Below the pieces are notes generated by a model, which searched no databases, was not told the origin of the DNA, and was given only the letters and a program-made list of their open reading frames with translations. Positions 8,116-16,799 of a DNA stretch of 64,000 nt are shown here, piece by piece (within the stretch, counting starts at the first letter, position 1; each line of letters begins with the position of its first letter). Position numbers and translations under genes: made by a program. The stretch is taken from NCBI RefSeq assembly GCF_003332305.1, contig NZ_QOIO01000029.1, positions 16,946-80,945 of the forward strand. The letters are read 5' to 3'. The DNA comes from Microvirga aerophila. GTDB taxonomy: Bacteria; Pseudomonadota; Alphaproteobacteria; Rhizobiales; Beijerinckiaceae.

Positions 8116-8894
8116 CAATCCTACAGGCAATGGATATCGGCATTTCCTTCGGCGGCGTGAAGGCGGTCGATGGGGTGAGCTTCTCGGTCAGTCCCGGCCA
8201 GATTCTTTCGATCATCGGTCCCAACGGCGCAGGAAAGACAACGCTCTTCAACGTGATCTCGGGTGTCTATACCGCCAGTCGCGGCACCATCCACCTCTCC
8301 GGCGAAAACGTGACCGGGCTGGCGCCACACAACCTAGCGACCCGAGGTCTTTCACGGACCTTCCAGAATCTCCAGATCTTTCAGCGCATGACGGCCTGCG
8401 AGAACGTAATGGTTGGACGCCACCTGCGGGAGAAGTGCAGCCTTCTGCCTGCCCTGTTCAGAATGCCCGCGGTCACGCGCCAGAACCGGGAGACGAGGGC
8501 GGCGGCTCTCGAACTCCTGAGCTATGTGGGGCTGAAGGACTCGGCTGATGTCCTGGCGGGTTCGCTTCCCTACGGCGCGTGCAAGCGTCTCGAGATCGCG
8601 CGCGCGCTCGCGGCTGAGCCGCGCGTGCTTCTCCTCGACGAACCGGCCGCCGGCTGCAATGCGGTCGAGACGGAGGAAATTGACCACCTCATCCGACAGG
8701 TCGCGGACCGGGGAGTCGCGGTTGTGCTCGTCGAGCACGACATGAAGCTCGTGATGAAGATCTCCGACCGGATCCTGGTTCTTGAGCGGGGCAGGCCGCT
8801 TGCCGAAGGATCGCCGCGCGAGGTTCGTGACAACCCCAAGGTTCTAGAGGCTTATCTCGGGCGTCATGGGGCCCAGGAGGCAGCCCGTGCTTGA
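8112..8894 (+). CDS. Branched-chain-type ABC ATPase, LivG family
   Basis: A 260-residue ATPase. The Walker A is GPNGAGKTT (about residues 36-44), the Q-loop is TFQNLQIF, and the Walker B is VLLLDEPAAG. The usual signature LSxGQ is altered to LPYGACKRLEIARAL, and LivG proteins often read LPYGxQR here. So the Gln is replaced by Cys, a small oddity at a position that contacts ATP. Energises uptake together with the LivF-type ATPase. Confidence 0.9.
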   Translation: MTILQAMDIGISFGGVKAVDGVSFSVSPGQILSIIGPNGAGKTTLFNVISGVYTASRGTIHLSGENVTGLAPHNLATRGLSRTFQNLQIFQRMTACENVMVGRHLREKCSLLPALFRMPAVTRQNRETRAAALELLSYVGLKDSADVLAGSLPYGACKRLEIARALAAEPRVLLLDEPAAGCNAVETEEIDHLIRQVADRGVAVVLVEHDMKLVMKISDRILVLERGRPLAEGSPREVRDNPKVLEAYLGRHGAQEAARA

Positions 8895-9591
8895 GATCAA
8901 AGGTCTTCGCAGCGCCTACGGCCGGATTGAGGTGCTCAAGGGCGTTACGCTTCACGTCGAGACAGGCGAAGTGGTTGCTCTCGTTGGGTCCAATGGCGCT
9001 GGTAAGACGACACTCCTTCGTGCGCTGTCCGGAGTCCAGCCGATCACCGGCGGCGAAATCCTGTTCAACGGTGAGCCGATTCATCGCCTGCCGCCCCATC
9101 GGCGGGTCGATCGCGGGATTACGCAATCGCCGGAGGGACGCCAGGTATTCGGCCCCTTGACCGTAGAGGACAACCTGCGGCTTGGCGCTTATCGGCGAAG
9201 CGATAAGGACATCGGTTCGGATCGCGACCGTGTTTTCACGATGTTTCCGATCCTAGCCGAGAAGAGACATCTTCTGGCCGGCGGATTGTCGGGAGGGCAG
9301 CAGCAGATGCTGGCTATCGGCCGGGCGTTGATGGGACGACCCAAACTCTTGCTTCTCGACGAACCGTCGCTGGGACTGTCGCCGCTCCTGGTCGATCAGA
9401 TCCTGGACGCCATCGTGTCGCTCAGGAAAGACGGCATTACGGTGCTTCTTGTCGAGCAGAACGCAAGCGCCGCCTTGGCGATCGCGGATCGTGGCTATGT
9501 ACTCGAAACCGGAAAGGTCGCTTACACTGGCGCAGGTTCGGCGCTCTTGGCCGATCCCCAGGTCAAGGCCGCATACCTCGGTATCGAGTAA
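8887..9591 (+). CDS. Branched-chain-type ABC ATPase, LivF family
   Basis: About 234 residues. The Walker A is GSNGAGKTT, the signature LSGGQQQMLAIGRALM and the Walker B LLLLDEPSLGLSP. A GTG at 8887 with AGGAGG six bases upstream (8875-8880) begins VLEIKGLRSAYG, which fits LivF proteins better than the ATG at 8866. With this start the overlap with the upstream ATPase is eight bases. Last gene of the first importer operon. Confidence 0.9.
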   Translation: MLEIKGLRSAYGRIEVLKGVTLHVETGEVVALVGSNGAGKTTLLRALSGVQPITGGEILFNGEPIHRLPPHRRVDRGITQSPEGRQVFGPLTVEDNLRLGAYRRSDKDIGSDRDRVFTMFPILAEKRHLLAGGLSGGQQQMLAIGRALMGRPKLLLLDEPSLGLSPLLVDQILDAIVSLRKDGITVLLVEQNASAALAIADRGYVLETGKVAYTGAGSALLADPQVKAAYLGIE

Positions 9592-9624
9592 GGGACCACT
9601 ATGGTCTTGCGCTGAAGCAGGGGA

Positions 9625-9843
9625 TCAACTCGAAGCACTTTCCGGCTGCACCATGCTTTTCTTCGCGAGGGCAAGAGCGTCCTGAAGAACAGCCTGATCG
9701 CCGATGTGGTTGGCCAGGATCAGCACAAGGCGGCTGTTGAGCGCCGCGCTCGCCTCATCCGATAGACCACGATGCGCTTCTATGAGGGCCCGATAGGCGC
9801 GGTCCGGGTCTGAGAAGCGGTTGTCGGCGACAAGAAAAGTCAT
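9625..9843 (-). CDS. DUF2783 small protein
   Basis: A 72-residue helical protein of the DUF2783 type (my recognition rests on the pattern FSDPDRAYRALIEAHRGLSDEASAALNSRLVLILANHIGD). Proteins of this kind occur beside FAD monooxygenases in alphaproteobacteria. Its start overlaps the stop of the monooxygenase gene (ATGA), so the two are co-translated. No catalytic motif is visible. A helper or stabilising subunit of the monooxygenase is a reasonable guess only. Confidence 0.75.
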   Translation of the reverse strand: MTFLVADNRFSDPDRAYRALIEAHRGLSDEASAALNSRLVLILANHIGDQAVLQDALALAKKSMVQPESASS

Positions 9844-11444
9844 GCGGCTCCTCCGTCAAAACCACGCAAACGGCGGGTGGCACGTTCGATCATCGAGGAG
9901 TCCGGATGTCGCCAGCGGGCCGCCAGATGCTGGTCGGGACGAACCAGGTAGGCGCTGCCGGGAGATGCATCGAACCGTTGTTCGAAAAACCCGTTCTCGT
10001 CGATCAGGTCGTGGCCGATCGTGAGAATGCGGCAACTGCACGGTGGGGGATCGCCGTTCGAGACGTAAAGGATGGTTTCCTGGCCACCCAGTGCTTCAAG
10101 CAGCCAGATGGGCCGCCCCTCGCGGTCGCGCATGGGTGCATCGGGGAGGGGCGCTCCAAGGCGAGCGGATCCAGCCCAGGCGTCACGATCGGGCGTCGAG
10201 AGAGAGGTCTCGTAGGTGGAGGGCGTCGAGAGCCTGCCTGAGTTCACCATGCGCTTCGCAAAGGGTGCATGGCGGGCAAGAGCAAGCGCGGCATCGCGAA
10301 AGCGTAGCTCCTGAGCGGAGCGTGGGGCGATGAAGTCGGTCGAGCGGGTCGAGTGGCCGATATTCTCATCCGTCGCGGCGGAGCGCTCAAACTCATAGGT
10401 CTCCATCAAACGTTCGGGCGCTGCATCGTTTACAACGAGGGCGAGCTTCCAGGCTAGATTCTCCGCATCTTGGATGCCGGAATTCGCGCCGCGTGCACCG
10501 AACGGCGAAACCTGGTGGGCAGCATCCCCCACGAATACCACGCGCCCGTGCACGAAGCGCTCGAGGCGACGGCACTGGAAGGTGTAGACTGACACCCATT
10601 CGAGGGCAAAGTTGTCGTGCCCGAGCATCTGTCTGAGACGCGGCAGGACCCGCTCCGGGGCCTGTTCGGCTTTTGCGTCCGCATCAGGACCAAGCTGGAG
10701 ATCGATGCGCCAGACGTCGTCCGGCTGCTTGTGGAGGAGGGCCGAGCGGCCATCATGGAAGGGTGGATCGAACCAGAACCACCGCTCCGTTGGAAAATCG
10801 CCCCGCATTTTCACATCGGCGATGAGAAACCGGTCCTCGAAAACCTCGCCTGTGAAGCTGAGACCGAGCATGCTGCGCAAGGCTGAGCGCGCCCCATCGG
10901 CAGCCACCACCCAATCGGCGTCCAGATCATAGGAGCCTTCAGGTGTCTCGACCGTGAGCCTCGCGCCGTCATTGCGTGGCTTTAGACCGGTCGCCTTGTT
11001 GCGCCAGCGGATATCGAGATCCGGCAACTGCGCGGCGCGCTCCACGAGCGCGTGCTCGAGGTAGTATTGCTGAAGATTGATGAAGGCCGGCATCTTGTGC
11101 CCATCCTCGGGCAAAAGATCGAACGCGTAGAGCAGCTCCTCACGCTGGAACACCTTGCCGACCTTCCAGGTCACGCCCTTGGAAAGGCAGGTCTGGGCCA
11201 CGCCGAGCCGGTCGAGGATTTCGAGCGTTCTCTTGGCATAGCAGATGCCGCGCGAGCCTTCCCCGATCCGATCCGCATCGTCAAGTAGGATGACCGGCAC
11301 ACCGCGCTGGACAAGGTCGATGGCCGTGCAAAGTCCAACAGGCCCCGCGCCGACCACGACCACAGGATGGTGAGCTGGAGTGGGGCGGTCCTGATCCGGG
11401 CTGCGGCGATAGCCGAACTGGTAGAGAGCTTTGCGGGTGTTCAT
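9840..11444 (-). CDS. FAD-dependent aromatic monooxygenase (MhpA/PheA-like)
   Basis: A 534-residue group A flavoprotein hydroxylase. The dinucleotide fold is VVVVGAGPVGLCTAIDL (GxGxxG at residues 32-37). The DG motif is seen around VVAADGARSALR, and the FAD ribityl motif is FVGDAAHQVSPFGARGANSGIQDAENLAWKL. Related enzymes hydroxylate phenols or 3-(3-hydroxyphenyl)propionate with NAD(P)H and O2. The substrate here is unknown. The gene lies between an MBL-fold hydrolase upstream and a DUF2783 gene downstream, all on the minus strand. Confidence 0.85.
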   Translation of the reverse strand: MNTRKALYQFGYRRSPDQDRPTPAHHPVVVVGAGPVGLCTAIDLVQRGVPVILLDDADRIGEGSRGICYAKRTLEILDRLGVAQTCLSKGVTWKVGKVFQREELLYAFDLLPEDGHKMPAFINLQQYYLEHALVERAAQLPDLDIRWRNKATGLKPRNDGARLTVETPEGSYDLDADWVVAADGARSALRSMLGLSFTGEVFEDRFLIADVKMRGDFPTERWFWFDPPFHDGRSALLHKQPDDVWRIDLQLGPDADAKAEQAPERVLPRLRQMLGHDNFALEWVSVYTFQCRRLERFVHGRVVFVGDAAHQVSPFGARGANSGIQDAENLAWKLALVVNDAAPERLMETYEFERSAATDENIGHSTRSTDFIAPRSAQELRFRDAALALARHAPFAKRMVNSGRLSTPSTYETSLSTPDRDAWAGSARLGAPLPDAPMRDREGRPIWLLEALGGQETILYVSNGDPPPCSCRILTIGHDLIDENGFFEQRFDASPGSAYLVRPDQHLAARWRHPDSSMIERATRRLRGFDGGAA

Positions 11445-11477
11445 GGCGCGTCCGTTTCTCGACCTTGCCCCAAAGAC

Positions 11478-12434
11478 CTACCCCTGCAGAGCCGCCCAAA
11501 GCTCCCGGTCCCGCTCAGCGGTCCATATCACGGGATGATCGATCCCGGAGGCCTCGTCAAATGCCCGGGAAACGTTGAATGGGAGACAATGTTCGTAGAT
11601 GGCGAAACTGCCGAATTTCGGGTCCATGACGTCTCGAGCGGCCGCGAACGTCTGCTTCAGGTTGCGGCCACGAGCGACCGATAGTTCCGCGGCTCCGTAT
11701 AGGCTGGTGACGAAATCCCGTGTCATGGCAATGGCTTCGCGCACCATCTGCTCGCCCTTGAGCGCATCACCGCGGCCGGGCACAAGGGCTTTGGGCCTGA
11801 AAGCCCGGATTTCCTCCAGTGTTTCAGGCCATTCGCGCAAGTGGGCATCGCCGCAATAACAGGCAGAGTGATACTCTACGAGGTCGCCGGAAAACATCAC
11901 CTGCGCGTCCGGCACCCAAGCGACGATGTCGCCTGCGGTATGGCCCGCGCCTAAATGAAAGAGCTTCACCTCGCGCTTGCCGAGAAAAACCGACATGCTG
12001 TTCTCGAAGGTGATCGTCGGCCAGGTTAGCCCTTCCGGGATGCTGTTTTCGCCACGGAAAAGGCGTGGGAAACGGCCGATTTCTGAGGCTTTGTCCTGTT
12101 CGCCCCGTTCGACGATCAGGTCGTAGGTCGCGTTCGACGCGATGATGCCCTGAGCCTCATAGGCCGAGGCGCCAAGCACCCGCACAGCATGATAGTGGGA
12201 GAGGACGACGTACTTGATCGGCTTGTCGGTGACAGTGCGCACGCGCGAGATCACGTCCTCGGCCATGGCGGGAGTCGCCTGGGCGTCAATCACCATGCAG
12301 CCGTCGTCGCCTACGATGATGCCGGAATTCGGGTCGCCTTGAGCCGTATAGGCATAAAGCCCCGGACCGACTTCCGTGAACGAGACCATCTTGTCCGTCG
12401 TGTCTGCGGTCGACGCGAAGGCTTTCTCAGCCAT
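11478..12434 (-). CDS. MBL-fold protein with a non-canonical metal motif
   Basis: A 318-residue metallo-beta-lactamase-fold protein. The usual H-x-H-x-D-H is replaced by H80-Y-H-A-V-R85, so the Asp and last His are missing. Later landmarks are kept: LGAGHTAGD for the third His region and FSGDLVEYH for the bridging Asp. I recall the HYHAVRVLGA form from homologues, so it is probably a family trait, not decay. The start at 12434 has GGAG seven bases upstream. It heads the operon with the FAD monooxygenase and may act on its product, for example as a hydrolase or lactonase; this is inferred. Confidence 0.78.
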   Translation of the reverse strand: MAEKAFASTADTTDKMVSFTEVGPGLYAYTAQGDPNSGIIVGDDGCMVIDAQATPAMAEDVISRVRTVTDKPIKYVVLSHYHAVRVLGASAYEAQGIIASNATYDLIVERGEQDKASEIGRFPRLFRGENSIPEGLTWPTITFENSMSVFLGKREVKLFHLGAGHTAGDIVAWVPDAQVMFSGDLVEYHSACYCGDAHLREWPETLEEIRAFRPKALVPGRGDALKGEQMVREAIAMTRDFVTSLYGAAELSVARGRNLKQTFAAARDVMDPKFGSFAIYEHCLPFNVSRAFDEASGIDHPVIWTAERDRELWAALQG

Positions 12435-12969
12435 CATGGTTCTCCGTAAGGTAAATTGCTCCCGTCGATGTTTTCTCATGGCGGGAGAGCGGGGTCGAAC
12501 GGGGAAGGGCGAGGCCCATGTGTGATCGTCTCCACCTCAAAGAGGACGTACGTTATTCGTCATGATGGGGTGCCTGAAATGCAAGGAGGCTTTCATGCGC
12601 TTCAACAGTCGTAGGGAATGAGTTGGAGATACCGTCCTTGTAGGGTTAGGTGACTGCTCGCATCAGCCGCATTCGTAGTGACTTTATCAAGTGGATTGTT
12701 GCATAAGCAACGGTTTTCTGGCCGCCTAGCTTATGGGGAAATGTTTGCGAGCACGGTCCTGTTCGTTCTCAAGGTATCAAGCTAAGATGCCGTAGCGTCG
12801 GTCGAAGAGTAATGGTGCGCTGCACCATTTCAACGCCTCAGAACGGTACTGCACGAAGCCTGTCACAACCCGAACCTTTATATATAATTTTCAACCGATA
12901 AATAATCTTGACCGCCTCTTGGCGGGCCTATTTACTGTCGCAAACTTACAGCGGATGAGGAAGCCGGCC
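12435..12969. other. Divergent control region, 535 bp without a gene
   Basis: The region separates the minus-strand MBL/monooxygenase operon from the plus-strand Mo-hydroxylase operon. It is clearly more AT-rich than its surroundings, especially at about 12880-12910. It contains a perfect palindrome at 12811-12829 and a 7-bp dyad (CATAAGC at 12702, GCTTATG at 12729). A small stem CCGCC/GGCGG lies at 12912-12925 in the presumed leader. No regulator gene lies beside it. Confidence 0.7.
12811..12829. promoter_or_regulatory. Perfect palindrome, probable operator
   Basis: AATGGTGC and GCACCATT flank a 3-base centre, making a fully symmetric 19-bp site 141 bases before the start of the FAD-binding subunit gene. 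The TGGTGC/GCACCA form resembles sites of GntR/FadR-type regulators, which is a resemblance only. The cognate regulator is not in the adjacent genes. Confidence 0.55.
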
Positions 12970-13854
12970 ATGAAGGCGTCGGATTTCAATTATGTCTGCC
13001 CGTCTTCCGTTGAGGAAGCGACAAGTCTGCTTGCTCTCCATGGGGACGGAGCCAAGGTTATTGCCGGTGGCCAGAGCTTGGTCCCGGCCCTCAACCTTCG
13101 ACTGCTAGCTCCAGAAATCCTCATCGACATCGGCCGCATCGGCACGTTGCGCTACATTTCCGTAGCCGACGGGATGGTCCGGATCGGCGCGCTCGCGCGT
13201 CATGTCGATCTCCTGAATTCGCAAGAGATCGCAGAGCACGTGCCTCTCCTGGCCGAGGCAATCACCTACGTGGCCCACCCGGCTATCCGCAATCGGGGCA
13301 CGATCGGAGGCAACCTCGCCCATGCGGATCCCGCATCGGAGTTGCCTGCCTGTATGATGGCGCTCGATGCCGTCATGGTTATTTCCGGTCCTTCCGGTGA
13401 GAGGCGCGTCGCGGCATCCGAGTTCTTCCTCGGGATCTATGAGACAGCATTGGCCCCGGACGAGCTGCTTATCGGTTTGGAAATCCCCGTAACTGCGGCT
13501 GGAAGCCGGTTTTACTTCCACGAGTTTTCGCGCCGCAACGGTGACTTTGCCATTGCGGGGCTGGCTGCTCAGGCCAATGTCCGAGATGGGACGGTCGAAA
13601 GCCTCCGTCTTGCTTATTTTGCGATTGGCGGCAGACCAACGCTTGCCGCCCATGCGGCGGCCAAGGTCGCCCGCCAACCGATCGGCCCGGCGGTCATAGC
13701 CGACGCTCAGTCCGCCCTTGCGGAGGATCTTGAGCCGCATGATGACCAGCAGGCTTCCTCTGCAATGCGGCTTCATCTTGCGAAGGTTCTGCTGGAACGA
13801 TGCATGTCTGATCTCGTGCAAGACCAGGAAATGAAAAGGAAGGCATTGCAGTGA
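12970..13854 (+). CDS. Molybdenum hydroxylase FAD-binding subunit (CoxM-like)
   Basis: The 294-residue product carries the two FAD-binding blocks of this family: AKVIAGGQSLVPALNLR (about residues 29-45) and IRNRGTIGGNLAHADPASELPA (about residues 110-131). It passes electrons from the iron-sulfur subunit to FAD and on to the acceptor. The start at 12970 (MKASDFNYVCPSS) matches the family; the ATG at 12919 would add an unlikely tail. It overlaps the next gene by four bases. Confidence 0.9.
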   Translation: MKASDFNYVCPSSVEEATSLLALHGDGAKVIAGGQSLVPALNLRLLAPEILIDIGRIGTLRYISVADGMVRIGALARHVDLLNSQEIAEHVPLLAEAITYVAHPAIRNRGTIGGNLAHADPASELPACMMALDAVMVISGPSGERRVAASEFFLGIYETALAPDELLIGLEIPVTAAGSRFYFHEFSRRNGDFAIAGLAAQANVRDGTVESLRLAYFAIGGRPTLAAHAAAKVARQPIGPAVIADAQSALAEDLEPHDDQQASSAMRLHLAKVLLERCMSDLVQDQEMKRKALQ

Positions 13855-14336
13855 TTGCTCCCGTCTCCATCACCCTCATGGTCAACGACGAGCACGTGAA
13901 TGCTCACGTTTCTCCCCGCACGCATCTCGCCGATTTTCTGCGCGACCATCTTGGTCTCACCGGCACCCATCTTGGATGCGAGCACGGGGTATGCGGAGCA
14001 TGTACCGTTCGCCTTGACGGCGACATCGTGCGAGGCTGTCTGGTTCTTGCGGTTCAAGCGGACGGAGCCGTCGTCGAGACGATCGAGGGGCTGTCCGACA
14101 GCGGCGAAATCGCCGATCTGCAGGAGGCCTTCCGCAATCGGAATGCTCTTCAGTGCGGCTATTGCACTCCCGGCATGCTGATCGCGGTCCAGGAACTGCT
14201 GCGCCAGCAGAGCAACCCTAGCCGGGAGACGATCCGAGAGCATCTTTCAGGAAACTATTGCCGGTGCACCGGGTACCACGCAATTGTTGATGCGGTCGAG
14301 GCCACGGTGCGCGCCCGCAATGGAGCCAATGCATGA
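13851..14336 (+). CDS. Molybdenum hydroxylase 2Fe-2S subunit (CoxS-like)
   Basis: The 161-residue protein has both 2Fe-2S clusters: the plant-type site CEHGVCGACTVRLDG and the all-alpha site CGYCTPGM ... CRCTGY. The start is GTG overlapping the upstream stop (GTGA). It carries electrons from the Mo centre to FAD. Length and motif order are typical. Confidence 0.92.
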   Translation: MIAPVSITLMVNDEHVNAHVSPRTHLADFLRDHLGLTGTHLGCEHGVCGACTVRLDGDIVRGCLVLAVQADGAVVETIEGLSDSGEIADLQEAFRNRNALQCGYCTPGMLIAVQELLRQQSNPSRETIREHLSGNYCRCTGYHAIVDAVEATVRARNGANA

Positions 14337-16726
14337 GCGGCAGCGCCGACACTCCCTCGGGACTCTCCGCCCTCGACCGGCCGAACTCCTATATCGGTCG
14401 AGCGGTTCCGCGCCCCAACCTCACGCGCCTCATGCAGGGACGCGGACAGTACGTGAGCGACATGACGCTGCCTCGCATGGGGCACGTGGTCTATGTCCGG
14501 TCCCCATATGCGCATGCGCGCATACTGGGGATCGACTCGACGGATGCCAAGGCAATGCCTGGCGTGATCGCGGTTGTAACTGGCGCCGAACTTGCTCAGG
14601 TCTGCACGCCCTGGGTAGGGGTTCTGTCGCATCTCAAGGGCCTGAAATCTGCCCCTCAGTACCCCATCGCCGTCGACCGCGCCTGTTGGCAAGGTGAGGC
14701 TGTGGCCGCAGTGATCGCCACAAGCCGGGCAATTGCAGAAGATGCCGCAGAACAGGTCATCGTCGATTATGAAGAGCTTGAACCGGTTACGGACATGCGC
14801 ACGGCGCTTGATCCCGAGACGCCGGTCATTCATCCCGACCTCGGCGATAACCTCGCCTTTGAGCGGAAGCTCGATGCAGGTGAAGTGGACAGGGCCTTCG
14901 CCGAAGCGGACGCGGTTGTGGATGCGGAGTTCGTGTTCGGCCGTCACACGGGAGTAACCCTCGAATCGCGGTCGGTCCTCGCCGACTGGAACGCCGGGGA
15001 GGGGCGGCTCACGGTCTATCAGGGCACCCAAGCTCCTCATATGATGCAGAACATCTTTGCCAAGCATTTAAGCCTCGAGGAGGCTCAGGTGCGAGTGGTC
15101 TGTAAGGACGTCGGCGGATCCTTTGGGATCAAGGTTCATGTCTATGCAGACGAGATGGCCACTGCTGCGCTCTCGAAGCTCCTTCGCCGTCCTGTCAAGT
15201 TCGTGGCTGATCGCATCGAAAGCTTTGCAACCGACATCCATGCCCGTGACCATCGCTGTTATGGCAAGATCGGCGTCATGAAAGACGGCACCATCACCGC
15301 TTTCGAGATCGATGATCTCACCGGGATCGGCCCTTACTCGATGTATCCGCGCACCAGCGCCATCGAGGCCAACCAAGTCGTCAACCTTGTCGGCGGGCCC
15401 TATACGGCACAGAACTATCGCGCCAGGGCGCGGGTGGTTTTCCAGAACAAGAACGTGACGTGCCAATACCGCGCCGTCGGCCACCCCATCGCCTGCTCCG
15501 TCACAGAGGGACTGGTCGATCTTGCGGCGCGCGCGATCGGAATGGATCCAGCTGAGATCCGGCGACGCAACCTCATTCAGGACGACGCCTATCCGTGCGG
15601 ATCGCCGTCCGGTCTCAAGTTCGAAGCGCTCTCCCATCACGCAGCTTTGAACAAGCTCCTCGCGATGATGAATTATGACGCCCTCCGGGTGGAGCAGGCC
15701 GAGTTGCGCCAGAGAGGAATTTATCGCGGAATCGGACTAGCAAGCTTCATCGAGGTGACCAACCCCAGTGCTGCCTTCTATGGTGTCGGCGGCGCCAGGA
15801 TTTCATCGCAGGATGGCGTGACGGTAAGGCTCGACGCAACCGGCTCCGTGACCTGCCAAACCAGCATCACGGAGCAGGGACAGGGCTCGGAAGCGATTAC
15901 GGCGCAGGTTGTCGCGACGGCGATCGGTGTGCCGATGGAGCGGGTTCGGGTCATCCTCGGCGATACGGACAACACGCCTTATGGCGGTGGTACCTGGGCG
16001 TCGCGCGCAGCGGGCATTGGCGGTGAGGCGGCGTGGCAGGCGGGCAAGGCGCTGCGCAACAATATCTTGGCTGCGGCGGCAACCATCCTGCAGGCGGATC
16101 CCGCAACCCTCGACGTTGTGGACGGCGTCGTAGTGGACAAGGGGACGACGCGTCAACGCATCGGTCTCGATGAAATGGCACGCATTACTTACTTCCGTCC
16201 CGATACGCTTCCGCCAGGGTTCCAGGCCGAGCTGATGGCCACCCGGCACTTCGTGCCGCGCCAATACCCATTCGCCTTCACCAACGGCGTTCAGGCCAGT
16301 TGGCTTGAAGTGGATATCGAGACCGGCTTCGTAACCCTGCTCAAGCACTGGGTGGTCGAGGATTGCGGTACGATCATCAATCCCCAGCTCGTCGACGAGC
16401 AGATCCGCGGCGGCGTGGTGCAGGGTCTGGGGCCGGCGCTTTATGAGCACTGCCGGTATGATGAGAGCGGCCAGCTCACGAATGGCAACATGGCCGACTA
16501 CCTTGTGCCCATGGCGGCCGAGATGCCGGATATCGAGGTAGGTCACGTCGTTTCGCCAACTCTGGAAACCGAACTCGGCGCCAAAGGGGCAGGGGAAGCC
16601 GGCACCGCCGGGGCGGCGGCTGCCGTGGCCAATGCGGTGAATGACGCCCTCTCGCCCTTCGATGTGCTCATCACCGAAATTCCGCTGACCCCTGAACTTA
16701 TCCTGAAGGAGCTTAAACGCTTCTGA
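14333..16726 (+). CDS. Molybdenum hydroxylase large subunit, substrate unknown
   Basis: The 797-residue protein binds the molybdopterin-cytosine-dinucleotide cofactor. The domain order is that of CO dehydrogenase/xanthine oxidase large subunits, with GAGEAGTAGAAAAVANAV near the C-terminus; the Glu there is the expected general base. The active-site loop reads QYRAVGHP (residues 378-385), whereas CO dehydrogenase has AYxCSFR (form I) or AYxGAGR (form II). It is therefore not a CO dehydrogenase. It probably hydroxylates an aromatic or N-heterocyclic substrate. It is followed directly by a transporter operon. Confidence 0.88.
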   Translation: MSGSADTPSGLSALDRPNSYIGRAVPRPNLTRLMQGRGQYVSDMTLPRMGHVVYVRSPYAHARILGIDSTDAKAMPGVIAVVTGAELAQVCTPWVGVLSHLKGLKSAPQYPIAVDRACWQGEAVAAVIATSRAIAEDAAEQVIVDYEELEPVTDMRTALDPETPVIHPDLGDNLAFERKLDAGEVDRAFAEADAVVDAEFVFGRHTGVTLESRSVLADWNAGEGRLTVYQGTQAPHMMQNIFAKHLSLEEAQVRVVCKDVGGSFGIKVHVYADEMATAALSKLLRRPVKFVADRIESFATDIHARDHRCYGKIGVMKDGTITAFEIDDLTGIGPYSMYPRTSAIEANQVVNLVGGPYTAQNYRARARVVFQNKNVTCQYRAVGHPIACSVTEGLVDLAARAIGMDPAEIRRRNLIQDDAYPCGSPSGLKFEALSHHAALNKLLAMMNYDALRVEQAELRQRGIYRGIGLASFIEVTNPSAAFYGVGGARISSQDGVTVRLDATGSVTCQTSITEQGQGSEAITAQVVATAIGVPMERVRVILGDTDNTPYGGGTWASRAAGIGGEAAWQAGKALRNNILAAAATILQADPATLDVVDGVVVDKGTTRQRIGLDEMARITYFRPDTLPPGFQAELMATRHFVPRQYPFAFTNGVQASWLEVDIETGFVTLLKHWVVEDCGTIINPQLVDEQIRGGVVQGLGPALYEHCRYDESGQLTNGNMADYLVPMAAEMPDIEVGHVVSPTLETELGAKGAGEAGTAGAAAAVANAVNDALSPFDVLITEIPLTPELILKELKRF

Positions 16727-16744
16727 AAGTATCGCCTGACCGAT

Positions 16745-16758
16745 GGCGGCTTGCCGCC
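16745..16758 (+). terminator. Short GC hairpin between large subunit and binding protein
   Basis: GGCGGC and GCCGCC pair around TT, 18 bases after the large-subunit stop. There is no T-run, so it is more likely a pause or message-stability site than a full terminator. The operon probably continues into the transporter. Confidence 0.4.
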
Positions 16759-16799
16759 TTCCAAAATCAAAAAAGCGACATCCCTTAGGAGGAAACACC

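Noticed and set aside
12970..16726. CO dehydrogenase operon (coxMSL)
   Set aside because: The large subunit loop is QYRAVGHP, not AYxCSFR or AYxGAGR. The subunit order alone is not enough for CO oxidation.
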